Shown piece by piece: positions 18,555-27,800 of a stretch of 64,000 nucleotides of DNA. A program made the position numbers and the translations under genes. The notes beneath the pieces were generated by a model. That model was not told where the DNA came from, made no database searches, and saw only the letters and a list, made by a program, of their open reading frames with translations. Origin of the DNA: Micromonospora parastrephiae. Its GTDB lineage: Bacteria; Actinomycetota; Actinomycetes; Mycobacteriales; Micromonosporaceae. Position 1 is the stretch's first letter, and the number at the start of each line of letters is the position of its first letter. The stretch lies in assembly GCF_016802865.1 (NCBI RefSeq), contig NZ_JAEVHM010000012.1, forward strand, positions 1 to 64,000. Reading direction: 5' to 3'.

Positions 18555-18586
18555 CTCAGGGCGTCGCCTGCGGGCGGCGCCCTGAG
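18555..18586. terminator. Hairpin terminator after the chitosanase
   Basis: Perfect 9-bp stem CTCAGGGCG/CGCCCTGAG (18555-18563 with 18578-18586), 14-base loop, 14 bases after the stop. Confidence 0.82.
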
Positions 18587-18652
18587 CGCATCTTGCCTGG
18601 ACGCCGGCGACAAGGTTTAGCGTGGTCGCGACGGGCTGGTCGAGGAGGTTGG

Positions 18653-18736
18653 ATGCTGATCGGCGAGCTGGCTGGAAGGGCCGGCACGAGCACATCGTCG
18701 GGTCCCGGCCGAAGATCCACCTGCGGCAGGGCCTGA
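18653..18736 (+). pseudogene. N-terminal remnant of a MerR-family regulator
   Basis: After a perfect-looking ribosome site (CGAGGAGGTTGG), ATG 18653 begins MLIGELAGRAGTS, the invariant start of MerR-type helix-turn-helix proteins. The frame then loses similarity (TSSGPGRRSTCGRA) and stops at 18736 after 27 residues. No other frame downstream continues a MerR domain. It appears to be the leftover 5' end of a deleted gene. Confidence 0.5.
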
Positions 18737-18759
18737 CCACCTACGCCGGCCTGTGACGG

Positions 18760-19311
18760 TCACCGTCGGTCGAGTTCCGCCTGGAGTCGTTGGACCAGCG
18801 TCTTGCGGTCCTTGCCGGCGCGTTCCTGTCGCAGGGCGCTCCTGAGCTGGCGGGTGTCCAGGCCACGGACGAGCTTCGCCGCCTCGGCGACCGACATCTC
18901 CGACATCTGGCCCGCCGTGGTGGCGTCCCTGCGCGCCCGCTTGGCCGGCCCGGTGTTGGCGACGTACTGCTTGCCGGACCGGGATGCTTCCCGCTTCTTG
19001 GTGTCGGTCGCCCGCTTCTGGTTGTCCGACAGCTCTTCCCAGGCCCGCTTGGGCAGGTAGCGACTCGTCGTACCGCCCTGGCGGGCACGCGTGTCACCCT
19101 CCTTGGTCTGCCACTTCTCATTGCCCCACCGCTGGAGGGACTTCTGCCGCTCGTCCTTTTCACCCAGGAATCCGCCACCGCGCTTCTTGTACTCCTGGGT
19201 GAGCAGCTGCGACTTGCGCGCCGACCACTGCCCCACCCGACCGCCCTTGTCGGAGGCCTTGATCTCTTCCTTGAGCTGTTCCCGGAGTTCGGGCTTCGTG
19301 TACCGAGCCAT
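18760..19311 (-). CDS. DUF5872 domain protein
   Basis: A 183-residue, very basic, soluble protein starting at ATG 19309-19311 (MARYTKPELREQLKEEIKASDKGG). The N-terminal half (1-110), with GQWSARKSQLLTQEYKKRGGGF and a lysine-rich repeat-like region, resembles DUF5872 proteins, small actinobacterial and phage-like proteins of unknown role. The C-terminal tail (about 125-183) is helical and charged (VAEAAKLVRGLDTRQLRSALRQERAGKDRKTLVQRLQAEL). High charge and no hydrophobic segment suggest a nucleic-acid-associated protein (inference). Confidence 0.8.
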   Translation of the reverse strand: MARYTKPELREQLKEEIKASDKGGRVGQWSARKSQLLTQEYKKRGGGFLGEKDERQKSLQRWGNEKWQTKEGDTRARQGGTTSRYLPKRAWEELSDNQKRATDTKKREASRSGKQYVANTGPAKRARRDATTAGQMSEMSVAEAAKLVRGLDTRQLRSALRQERAGKDRKTLVQRLQAELDRR

Positions 19312-19437
19312 GGATGGCAGCTACCCGTGGCCGCCGCACATATGCCTGCCGCGCGCTCGGGCTGGGCCTTCGAGGTGCGGAAACGGTCCGCCGGCCGACA
19401 CGGTGCGCCCGTGCCGGCCGGCGGTACCCGGGGCCGA

Positions 19438-19955
19438 TCAGTCGTCGTCGCCGGACCTGTCGTCATCGTCGTCGTCGGAGCCGTCGTCGTCACGATCGTC
19501 CCCGTCGTCGTCGACCGGCTCCTGCTCGGCCTTGACCACCGTGCCGTTGTCCCGGTCCACGTCCACCTCGTGCTCGGTGTCCCCCGCGACGATCTCGACG
19601 CTCCAGACCGGTCGGCCGTGCTCCTGCTCGGCCTCGACCTCGACGATCTGACCGCCGCCGGCCCGGGCAAGCGCGATCTCGCCGGCCCGCTGCTGATCGA
19701 CCCCGTCGACCGCCGGCGCGCCGGCGTCGACGGGGTGGCGCTCGACGGAGTGGCGCTGGAGCTCGGCGCGGCCGTCGTACCGCGGGTGGCACTGTCGTCC
19801 GGCGCGTCCGTGGCGGTCGGGGCGACGGTCGCGGCGGCGAGCGTCGTACCGCCGGCCCGTGACTCGTCGGCGGCGTTCACGCCGACGGCGACCCCGGCCA
19901 CCGCCAGCACCGTCGCCCCGCCGACCGACGCCAGGAGCAGAGAGCTGCGCTTCAT
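19438..19955 (-). CDS. Exported PepSY domain protein with Asp-rich tail (frame interrupted once)
   Basis: ATG 19955 follows GGAAAGGTGGACACG. Restored length is 172 residues. A signal/anchor segment (SSLLLASVGGATVLAVAGVAVGVNAA) is followed by an Ala/Thr/Ser/Pro linker, then a PepSY domain (DGVDQQRAGEIALARAGGGQIVEVEAEQEHGRPVWSVEIVAGDTEHEVDVDRDNGTVVKAEQE) and a final run of about 25 Asp/Gly/Arg residues, mostly Asp. PepSY domains are thought to inhibit or modulate extracytoplasmic peptidases. At about 19723 the frame breaks inside the linker; one added base in a C pair (coding strand) joins PSTP to GAPAVDGVD. The acidic tail could bind cations (inference). Confidence 0.78.
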
Positions 19956-20344
19956 CGTGTCCACCTTTCCTCGGTTGTGACATCGAGGATCGGCCGGAAC
20001 GGGATAGCGGCGCGCTATCCGGACCCTAAGCTAGCCCCTGTTTCATAAGTGCTGGACCAGGCGTAGGAGCCAGATGTCGATCATGCGATCGTGGTTGTCG
20101 CAAAGGCCACGAGCAGGTGTTGATCGATCGGCATGACAAGATCGTTCCACAGATCGGCACCACCCGGTAGGCCCCGCGCCCCCGCCGTGACCTGGGACAC
20201 GAGCAGGCCGAATGGTCCAAACGGTGCGAGCGAGCCTCAAAGCAGTGCCGCGGCTACATCTCCGCACAACACCTGCCGGTGCGCGATCCAACTAGCCGAG
20301 AAAGGCCAGGCCGGCGGCGAGATGTGGGCAGCGCCCCCAAGGTA

Positions 20345-20362
20345 TGGGGCCAACTTCAACCG
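20345..20362. repeat. IS21-like terminal repeat, copy 1
   Basis: TGGGGCCAACTTCAACCG. Matches the copy at 20435-20452 in 15 of 18 bases. Similar GGTTGAAGTTGRCCCC repeats bound IS21-family elements of actinobacteria (recalled pattern, not searched). Confidence 0.45.
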
Positions 20363-20434
20363 ACATCGCCGTCAGTGGCTGTCGAAGTAAGAGCAGCCAA
20401 ACAGGCCCGGACCAGCGGAGTCATCGGCCGTAGG

Positions 20435-20452
20435 TGGGGCCAGCTCTAACCG
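20435..20452. repeat. IS21-like terminal repeat, copy 2
   Basis: TGGGGCCAGCTCTAACCG, the second copy, 90 bases after the first. No transposase gene accompanies it. Confidence 0.45.
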
Positions 20453-20486
20453 TCAACCTGGGGAGCTGCCGAGCCGCTGGCGAAAT

Positions 20487-21320
20487 TCAGGCGTAGAGTG
20501 CGACGGCGCTGCCCCAGAGGGCGCCGGGATTGAGCCGTGCGGGAAAGCGGTCGAGCATGGCGTTGAAGAAGTCGAGCGCGGTGTCACATCGCGGGAGCAG
20601 CTCGTCGACCGCGTCCAGGTAACGGCGGGTTTCTGCGATGGTGCGGGCGGCGTCGTCGTCGAGTTCCTTGTTCTTGTGGCCGGCGACGATGAGCCGCGGC
20701 CGCAGTCCTTCGACCGCCTCGATGGCTTTGCGCCATGCGTCGCGGCCGCCGCCCGTGGACTCAGTCAGGAACTGGTGGACGCCGTTGTAGATGACATCGC
20801 CGGCGACCACCAGCTGGAGGTCGGGAACGTGCAGCACGCTGGTCTCGTCGGTGTCGCTGTGACCGACCTCGACGATGGTCAGCTCGTGGCCTTCGAGTTC
20901 GAGCCGGTTGCCCGCTGGCGCGGTCGCCGTGACGGGCGCGTCCGGGATCTGACCCGGCAGCAACTTGTCCCAGAAGAGCTCCCGCATGGCGACATTGCGT
21001 CCCATCTCGCCGATGGTGCCGGCCGAAGCGACGACCTGTGCACCGAAGCGCTCGGCCAACAGGCCGGCGGTGAACCAGTGGTCGCCGTGGCCGTGGGTGG
21101 CGAAGATGTGGGTGAGGTTCTTGCCGCTGGCCTTGACCCAGGCGGCGACGTCGGTGGCTTGGTCCCGGGTCAGGGGTGGGTCGACGAGGACGGCGTCCTT
21201 CTCGCCCTGGATGAGGGTGACTGACAGGGGCGAGAACATGCGCCGGTCACCGTTGGGCACCGGCTCGGGGACGTTCAGCGGAACGGGCTCGGCGATGAAG
21301 ATGTCGTAACTGATTGTCAT
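20487..21320 (-). CDS. MBL-fold metallo-hydrolase
   Basis: A 277-residue cytoplasmic protein starting MTISYDIFIAEP. The metallo-beta-lactamase fold is shown by THGHGDHW (His76, His78, Asp80, His81), EVGHSDTDETSVL, VVAGDVIYNGVHQFL and a final VAGHKNKELDD. These supply the remaining metal ligands. The subfamily is a generic Zn hydrolase and the substrate is unknown. It is divergent from an HxlR regulator across 147 bases with a candidate operator, so it is probably an HxlR target, as in many redox- or aldehyde-sensing HxlR pairs. Confidence 0.92.
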   Translation of the reverse strand: MTISYDIFIAEPVPLNVPEPVPNGDRRMFSPLSVTLIQGEKDAVLVDPPLTRDQATDVAAWVKASGKNLTHIFATHGHGDHWFTAGLLAERFGAQVVASAGTIGEMGRNVAMRELFWDKLLPGQIPDAPVTATAPAGNRLELEGHELTIVEVGHSDTDETSVLHVPDLQLVVAGDVIYNGVHQFLTESTGGGRDAWRKAIEAVEGLRPRLIVAGHKNKELDDDAARTIAETRRYLDAVDELLPRCDTALDFFNAMLDRFPARLNPGALWGSAVALYA

Positions 21321-21435
21321 GGGTGCTCGTGCTCCTTGCGCTGTGCCGATGGATCGCCCGCACCGGCATGCCCGGTGGCTTCGCCCGCTGCACCATCCGC
21401 CGCTGACTTATGTATACCGAACCTAGCATGCTTGC

Positions 21436-21450
21436 TTCACTTTCTGAAGT
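21436..21450. promoter_or_regulatory. Inverted repeat CTTCA-CTTTC-TGAAG, candidate HxlR operator
   Basis: Perfect 5-bp half-sites separated by five bases in the AT-rich divergent region between the MBL-fold gene and the HxlR gene, 17 bases before the HxlR start. Well placed for control of both promoters. Confidence 0.5.
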
Positions 21451-21467
21451 CAGAGTAGAGTGGTGAG

Positions 21468-21938
21468 ATGGACGCCACGTCTTTTCCTGCCAACAGATCC
21501 TGTCCCATCGCCCGAACGGTTGGTGTGCTGGGCCAGAAGTGGAATTTTCTCCTGTTGCGGGAGGCATTTCTGGGGCGCAGGAAGTTCGCCGAGTTCCAGC
21601 GCATCGGTGTACCGACGGCAACCTTGGGCGCGCGCCTGAAGGCTCTCGTGGACGCCGGGCTGCTCGATCGGCGCACCTATCGGGAGAACGGCGAACGCTC
21701 CCGTGACGAGTACGTCTTGACCGATGCCGGTCGAGCGGTCATGCCCGTTCTCGCGGCCTTGATCGCGTGGGGAGAAGCTCATCTTCCAGCCGAACAGGGC
21801 ACCGACATCACGTACGCCATGACGACACCCGAAGGCCGGCCGGTCCGTTTGGAGTTCGTCGACGACCGTGGCGCTGTGGTGGACAAGGACGCTGTGGCCG
21901 TTTCACGACTGCCCCGAACGATGAGGATGCCGGCGTAG
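21468..21938 (+). CDS. HxlR-family transcriptional regulator
   Basis: A 156-residue winged-helix regulator. The family signature is complete: SCPIARTVGVLGQKWNFLLLREAFLGRRKFAEFQ (residues 11-45), then ATLGARLKALVDAGLLDRRTY and RSRDEYVLTDAGRAVMPVLAAL. Cys12 corresponds to the conserved Cys found in redox-sensing HxlR members. A short C-terminal region (about 110-156) is more variable. It likely represses itself and the divergent MBL-fold gene. Confidence 0.94.
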   Translation: MDATSFPANRSCPIARTVGVLGQKWNFLLLREAFLGRRKFAEFQRIGVPTATLGARLKALVDAGLLDRRTYRENGERSRDEYVLTDAGRAVMPVLAALIAWGEAHLPAEQGTDITYAMTTPEGRPVRLEFVDDRGAVVDKDAVAVSRLPRTMRMPA

Positions 21939-22090
21939 ATCCATTCTCTGCGCTCGCCCCGGGCCTAACTAACCAAGTGATTGGTCTCGCGCTGGCGTCG
22001 ACCCGGCGGGGACCTGCTCTCGTATTCGGAGTCGCCGCCCTGATCAGCGTCCTCACTCGCGATCGGCGGCCTCGTCCTCAGCGTCCTAGT

Positions 22091-23421
22091 CTAAGGGCGG
22101 GTTAAGCCGTCCTCGGCGGACGCGGTGCCACCGCCGACCTGGGCGGGCAACGCCGGCGGCCCGAGCCTGAGCAGCACCTGCGCCCCGCCTCCCGGCCCGG
22201 TAGGCAGCTCCAGCCGACCGCCACCCGCCTGCGCGGCGCGCCGGGCGATGTCCAGGCCGAGACCGGTCGACCCGGCCGCGCTGGCACCCCGCCGGACCGC
22301 CCCGTCCGGCATGCCCGGTCCCTCGTCGGCGACGGTGAGCAGCACCTCGCCCGTCTCCCGGGCCAGCCGGACCGCGAACGGCGTCCCGTCGGGCGTGTGC
22401 GCGAAGACGTTGCCGAGCAGGGCGTCCACGGCCGCGATCAGGTCGTCGGCGGGCACGCCGACGGGAAGCGGGCCGGGGGCCAGGTCGAGCGTGACGGCCC
22501 GGCCGGTGTCCTCGGCCAGCACCGACCAGAACGCGACCCGGTCGGCGACGATCGCCGCCGCGTCCGAGGCGGCCGGTGCGACCGCCGGCGAGTGTCGCCA
22601 GCGGGCCTGCCGGATCAGTCCGGTGACCGCGCGTTCGAGCCCGTCGGCGGCGGCGGTGATGCGGGCCGCGTCGTCCGGGTCGCGCAGCGACTCCGCCTCA
22701 AGGCGCAGCGCCGTCAACGGAGTACGCAACCGGTGCGACAGGTCGGCGACCTGCTCGCGCTCCTGCACCAGGAGCACCTGGATACGGCCCGCCAGGTGGT
22801 TGAGCGCCCCGGCCACCTCCCGCAGCTCGGTTGGGCCGGCCGGTGTGACACGGGCGTCCAGTTCGGCGTTCGCCAGCCGGTGCGACACGGCGGAGAGTTC
22901 GCTGATCGGCCGGACCAGGGTGCGGGCCAGCCGGTCGGCCACCGCCAGCCCGATCAGCACCAGGAGCACGCCGAGCAGGGCCAGCACCAGCCAGGCCCGG
23001 GTCACCCCGGCGGTCAGCTCGTGTCGTGACACCACGGTGCGGATCACCCCGGTGCCGTCCGCCCGGCCCTGCACGGCGATGACCACCTCCCGCCCGGCCG
23101 CCGACTCCCCGGTAAGGCTCTGCCCGCGCGCCGCCAGGGCCACCGCCGGGGTACGCGGCGCCGGGGCGCCGAGCACCGTCCCGTCGGGCAGGAAGACGCT
23201 GACCGGTCGACCTGACTCGGCGGCGAGCTGCTCGACGGTGAGCCGGATGGTCGCCGCGTCGGCGTGCCGACCACCGGCACCAGACTCTGCGCGTCGGCGG
23301 TGGCCCGAACGGTCGCCCGGTCCTCGGCGACGGTGCGGACCAGCAACGCCAGCGGCACCAGGAACGCGATGAGGGTGAGCACGCTGACCGCGGCGACCAG
23401 CAGCGCGAGCCGGGCCCTCAC
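22091..23421 (-). CDS. Sensor histidine kinase of an OmpR-type two-component system (frame interrupted once)
   Basis: Restored length is 443 residues. GTG 23421 overlaps the TGA of the response regulator (GTGA), so the two are coupled. Order: TM1 (LALLVAAVSVLTLIAFLVPLALL), an extracytoplasmic sensor region of about 115 residues, TM2 (AWLVLALLGVLLVLIGLAV), HAMP (RPISELSAVSHRLANAELDARV), dimerisation/phosphoacceptor box VADLSHRLRTPLTALRLE, and HATPase with NVFAHTPDGTPF, VADEGPGMPDG and GSTGLGLDIARRAAQAGGG. The frame breaks at about 23267 in the sensor region; one added base in a GG pair (coding strand) joins SLVPVVG to HADAATIRLTVEQLAAE. The signal sensed is unknown. Confidence 0.9.
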
Positions 23422-24113
23422 GGCTGCGCCACCGGCGCCTCGAGGCGTACCCCGACACCGCGGACGGTGTGCAGGTAGCGGGGCTGCTGGGCGTTCTCCC
23501 CCAGCTTGCGACGCAGCCAGGACAGGTGCACGTCGACGGTCTTGTCGGCGCCGCCGTACGGGATCTGCCAGACCTCGGTGAGCAGCTCACGTTTGGTGAC
23601 CACCTGGCCGGGACGGCCGGCGAGGTGGTGCAGCAGGTCGAACTCGCGGGGCGTCAGCTCGACCGCCACTCCGTCCAGGGTGACCTGTCGCGCCCGGGGG
23701 TCGATCCGCAGCCCGCCGACGACGAGCGACGGGTCGGGCGCGTCCGCGCCGGAGGTGCCCCGCCGCAGCACCGCCCGTACGCGGGCGTCGAGCTGTGCCG
23801 CGGTGAACGGCTTGACCACGTAGTCGTCGGCGCCCGCGTCGAGCACCCGGACGATTTCGGTCTCGTCGTCGCGGGCGGTCGCCACGATGACCGGCACCGA
23901 GCTGACCGCGCGCAGCATCCGCAGCAACTCGCGTCCGTCCAGGTCGGGCAGGCCCAGGTCGAGCACGACGAGGTCGGGCCGGTCCTCCAGCGCGTCGCGG
24001 AGACCCGCCATGGCGGTCGAGGCGGCGGCCACCGCGTGCCCGCGTTCGCGCAGCGCCCGGATCAGCGGCGTACGGATCGTCAGGTCGTCCTCGATGAGCA
24101 GTAGACGCGCCAC
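23418..24113 (-). CDS. OmpR/PhoB-family response regulator
   Basis: A 231-residue protein from GTG 24111-24113 (VARLLLIEDD). Receiver domain (1-118): acidic pocket IEDD, phospho-acceptor Asp52 in LVVLDLGLPDLDG, VIVATARDDE, and the conserved Lys in DDYVVKPF. C-terminal winged-helix DNA-binding domain (about 135-228): LTPREFDLLHHLAGRPGQVVTKRELLTEVW and KTVDVHLSWLRRKLGE...VRGVGVRLE. First gene of the pair, coupled to the kinase. The long upstream extension in the same frame is the antisense of the divergent gene and is not counted. Confidence 0.95.
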   Translation of the reverse strand: MARLLLIEDDLTIRTPLIRALRERGHAVAAASTAMAGLRDALEDRPDLVVLDLGLPDLDGRELLRMLRAVSSVPVIVATARDDETEIVRVLDAGADDYVVKPFTAAQLDARVRAVLRRGTSGADAPDPSLVVGGLRIDPRARQVTLDGVAVELTPREFDLLHHLAGRPGQVVTKRELLTEVWQIPYGGADKTVDVHLSWLRRKLGENAQQPRYLHTVRGVGVRLEAPVAQP

Positions 24114-24215
24114 AGGTGGCAGGCTAGCCGCTGCGGCGGGGGCCGGGACCGGCGTTAACCGTGCCTTAGCGTGCGGATGTGCCGGCGACAACCATGGATC
24201 GGGGATAGTCAGGTG

Positions 24216-24668
24216 ATGGGCCGTCGTTCGATCCTCATCGCCACCGGGTGGGTGGCCACCGCCGCCGTGGCCCTCCTGATCGGGTTGGGCGCCATCCGGC
24301 TGGTCGGCGAGAGCATCACCGGCACTCCGGGCGGGGTGCGCGGCGAGGCGGAGATCGAACGGGCGCTCGCCTCGCCCGAGCCGGTGCCGACCGGCACCAC
24401 GAGCGCCACCTCCGCCGGGCCGGTGGCGCCGAGCGCCAGCTCCGGGGTCCGCCGGGTGTTCGCCACCGACGGCGGCACGGCGGTGGCCGAGTGCGGTGCG
24501 GGCGGCGTACGCCTCGTCTCCTGGGCGCCCGGGCAGGGCTACCGGGTCCGCGACGTGGACCGTGGCCCGGACGACGACGTCGAGGTCACCTTCGAGGGGC
24601 CGTCCGGCAAGCACGAGCTCAAGGTGCGCTGCATCGGCTCGGAGCCGGTGGCCGTCGCCGACGACTAG
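24216..24668 (+). CDS. Membrane-anchored hypothetical protein next to the two-component system
   Basis: A 150-residue protein from ATG 24216 (MGRRSILIATGWVATAAVALLIGLGAIRLVG). One N-terminal transmembrane segment (about 5-29) is followed by an extracytoplasmic Ser/Thr/Pro-rich linker and a small C-terminal domain (about 78-150). That domain has two Cys residues (AECGAGG, KVRCIGS) that could form a disulfide, and a RVFATDGGTAVAECGAGGVRLVSWAPGQGYRV core. I know no function. It is divergent from the response regulator across 102 bases, so it could be a target or accessory of the sensor system (inference). Confidence 0.75.
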   Translation: MGRRSILIATGWVATAAVALLIGLGAIRLVGESITGTPGGVRGEAEIERALASPEPVPTGTTSATSAGPVAPSASSGVRRVFATDGGTAVAECGAGGVRLVSWAPGQGYRVRDVDRGPDDDVEVTFEGPSGKHELKVRCIGSEPVAVADD

Positions 24669-24709
24669 GGCCTGTATCGAAGTCGGGGATGGAGAGACGC
24701 TAGCGCGGT

Positions 24710-24819
24710 GTTGCTTGCGGGTTTACCGACCTGAGCTACGGCATCAACTCCGACTACGAGGGCAACAAGGGCGACAACGAATTCGGCGGCGCCTGCTACG
24801 CCGGAGCTACTGAGCATCA
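24710..24819 (+). pseudogene. Orphan coding fragment of unknown origin
   Basis: Between 24669 and the terminator at 24834 one frame reads GFTDLSYGINSDYEGNKGDNEFGGACYAG and continues to ATEHQVIE without a plausible start or stop of its own. The residue composition looks like a real secreted-protein domain, not noise. It may be the surviving piece of a deleted exported protein. Confidence 0.35.
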
Positions 24820-24833
24820 AGTGATCGAGGCGA

Positions 24834-24870
24834 GTCCGCCCCCACCGCCCAGTCGGGGGTGGGGGCGGAC
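24834..24870. terminator. Strong hairpin terminator
   Basis: Perfect 12-bp stem GTCCGCCCCCAC/GTGGGGGCGGAC (24834-24845 with 24859-24870), 13-base loop, 12 bases beyond the stop of the large minus-strand gene. Confidence 0.87.
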
Positions 24871-24882
24871 CCGGGTGGTGGT

Positions 24883-27800
24883 TCAGCTGGTGTACGCCTC
24901 CAGTTCCCAGAGGGAGTGGCCGTATCCGGTGCCCCGGGCCGTGCCGTGGATCCGCAGGTACCGCCCGTTGGCGCCGAGTGCGGTGTGCTCGTCCACCCCG
25001 CCGTCGGCGCCGGTCACCGTCTTCACGGTGGTCCAGGTGGTGCCGTCGTTCGAGGTCTGGATCTGGTACGCGCTGCTGTACGCCGCCTCCCAGCTCAGCT
25101 TGACCCGGCCGATCGCGGTGGGGCTGCCCAGGTCGACGCGGATCCACTGCGGGTCGGAGAACGTGCTCGACCAGCGCGTGCCGAGGTTGCCGTCCACCGC
25201 CTGGGCACCGGTCACGTCGGCCCCTTCGCTGCTGGACGTCGACGTCGGCTTGTTCAGCAGCAGGTTTCCGCCCGGCGGGCCGGTGGGTCCGCCGGTGCCG
25301 CCGTACACCTCTAACTCGAACAGCGAGTAGCCCCACGCGGTGCCCCGGGTGGTGCCGGTGAGCCGGACGTACCGGCCGGAGCCGCTCAGGCCGGTCAGGT
25401 CGTCCACGCCGCCGTCACCGCCAGTCACCGTCCGGATCGGGGTGAAGGTGACCCCGTCGGTCGAGGTCTGGATCTGGTACCCGCTGCCGTACGCCGCCTC
25501 CCAGGTCAGTTTCACCCGGTTGATGTCGTACGTGGCACCCAGGTCCACGTCGATCCACTGCGGGTCGCCGAACGAGCTGCCCCAACGGGTGCTCAACACG
25601 CCGTCGAACGCGTTGGCGGCGACGAACGCACCTTCGAAGCTGGACGCCCGAGCGGGTTTGCCCTGGGCCAGGTTCGCGCCCGGCGGGTTGGGATCCGGCC
25701 CTGGGCCGCCGGGGCTGCCGGAGAGGGTGAACTCGTCGATGTCGAACCACGGGCCGGTGCCCTTGAAGACCAGGAACAGGGTCCGGGTGCCGGTCGGGGC
25801 GGTGACCCCACCGGTGACCGTTGCGAAGTTGGCGTACCCGCCGGTGGGTACGACGGTGGCCGAGCCCACCAGCGGCCCGGTGGGTGAATCGACCCGCAGC
25901 TCCAGGGTGCCACCACCGCCGGCCGGGGCGCCGACCCGGGCGCTGAACGACTGGACGCCGGTCAGGTTGTACGGACGGAACGAAATCCAGTCGTTGTTGT
26001 CGATGTAGCCGACCGCGGCGCCGCCGTGCCCGGCCGCCCCGGCGACGATCTGGACGCCGGACGAGTCACCGAAGTGCTCGGCCTGGCGCACCCGCGGTTG
26101 CAGGACCGCCTGGGTGTGCGTGGTCAGCGGCGGCTGGCCGCCGCCGCCCAGGTCGGTGTACTCGGCGTCGATGATGCCGAAGATGTTCGCCGCGGTGTCG
26201 TGCTCACCGTCGGCCGAGGTCCGGATGACCCCGGTGCAGCCCTGCACGCTGCCGAGCTGGTGTCCGTGCGAGTCGTGCCCGAGGACGTAGTTCACCTTCA
26301 CCCGCGCACAGTTGATCGCGCCGTCCTGGGCGTCGGTGACGGTGACGCTGAACGGCACCGCGTCGCCGAAGGCGAAGGTCTGCCCGTTCAACGGGGTGTT
26401 CACGGTGACCACCGGCGCGCTGTTGCCGACCGTGACGACCACACTCGCGGTGCCCGTCTTGCCGGTGGTGTCCCGGACGGTCAACGTCGGGCTGCGGGTC
26501 CCGTTGGTGGTGTAGGTGAAGCTCGGGTTCGGCGCGGTCGAGTCGGTGGTGCCGTTGTTGTCGAAATCCCAGGCGTAGGTGAACGGGTCGCCGTCCGGGT
26601 CGAGTGTGCCGGCCGAGGAGAACGCCACGGTCAGCGGCGCGGTGCCGCTGGTCGGGGTCGCCGAGACGACCGCCACGGGTGCCCTGCCCTCGCGGGCGTA
26701 CTCGATGCGGTACAGCGCCGAGTTGGCGTCACCGTTGAACCAACCGGTGCCGTAGTCGAGCACGTAGAGGGCGCCGTCCGGACCGAACTCCATGTCCATG
26801 ACCTGCGTGCCGGTCCACGGGAACGGATTGATCTTCAACGGTTGGCCGGCCGCGTCGAGCTTGATGTTCTTGATCCAGCGACGCCCGAACTCGCCCGCGA
26901 AGTAGGTGCCGTCGTAGTACTCCGGGAACGCCACGTCGGAGGTGTTGTTCGGGTCGTACCGGTAGACCGGCCCGCCCATCGGGGACAGGCCGCCGCCGGT
27001 GAACTCCGGCGGGGAGCCGGATCCGCCGTACGGCAGCCACGCCGGAATGGCCGGAGGCAGCTGGGTGATGCCGGTGTTGTTGGGCGAGTTGTTGACCGGC
27101 CCGCCCGCGCAGTCGAACTTCGGTCCGGACGGCCCGGACGGGAACGTGTAGTCGTTGTAGGCGTCGTTGCGGGCGGTGCAGTACGGCCAGCCGTAGAAGC
27201 CGGGCCGGTCGATCCGGGCGAACTCCACGTTGCCGGCCGGCCCCCGGTTCGGGTCGGCGGTGCCCGCGTCCGGACCGTAGTCGCCGAGGTAGACCACGCC
27301 GGTGGCCTTGTCCACACTCATCCGGAACGGGTTACGGAAGCCCATCGCGTAGATCTCCGGGCGGGTCCGCGCGGTGCCCGGCGCGAACATGTTGCCGGCC
27401 GGGATGGTGTAGCCGCCCGCCGCGCCCGGTTTGATCCGGAGCACCTTGCCGCGCAGGTCGTTGCTGTTCGCCGAGGTGCGCTGGGCGTCGAACGCCGGGT
27501 TGCGCCCGGCCCGCTCGTCGATCGGGGTGAATCCGGCCGAGTCGAACGGGTTGGTGTCGTCGCCGGTGGACAGGTACAGGTTGCCGGCCGCGTCGAAGTC
27601 CATGTCACCGCCGACGTGGCAGCACATGCCCCGGCTGGTCGGCACGTTCAGGATCAGCGTCTCGCTGGCCAGGTTGATGGTGTTGTCCGGGTTGACGGTG
27701 AACCGGGCCAGCCGGTTGACGCCGTCCCAGACGGCGAAGTCCGCCGGGGTGCCGGTGGCCGGGGCCCCGCCGCCGGGTGTGCTCAGCGGGGGCGCGAAGT

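Larger units (their letters stand above)
19956..20486. other. 531-bp gene-free region with mobile-element debris
   Basis: No complete gene is visible. The base composition is less GC-rich than its surroundings, and short frames on both strands look like decayed transposase pieces without a recognisable domain. The right part holds two imperfect 18-bp direct repeats (20345 and 20435) resembling the multiple terminal repeats of IS21-like elements. Probably the scar of a lost insertion sequence. Confidence 0.45.
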
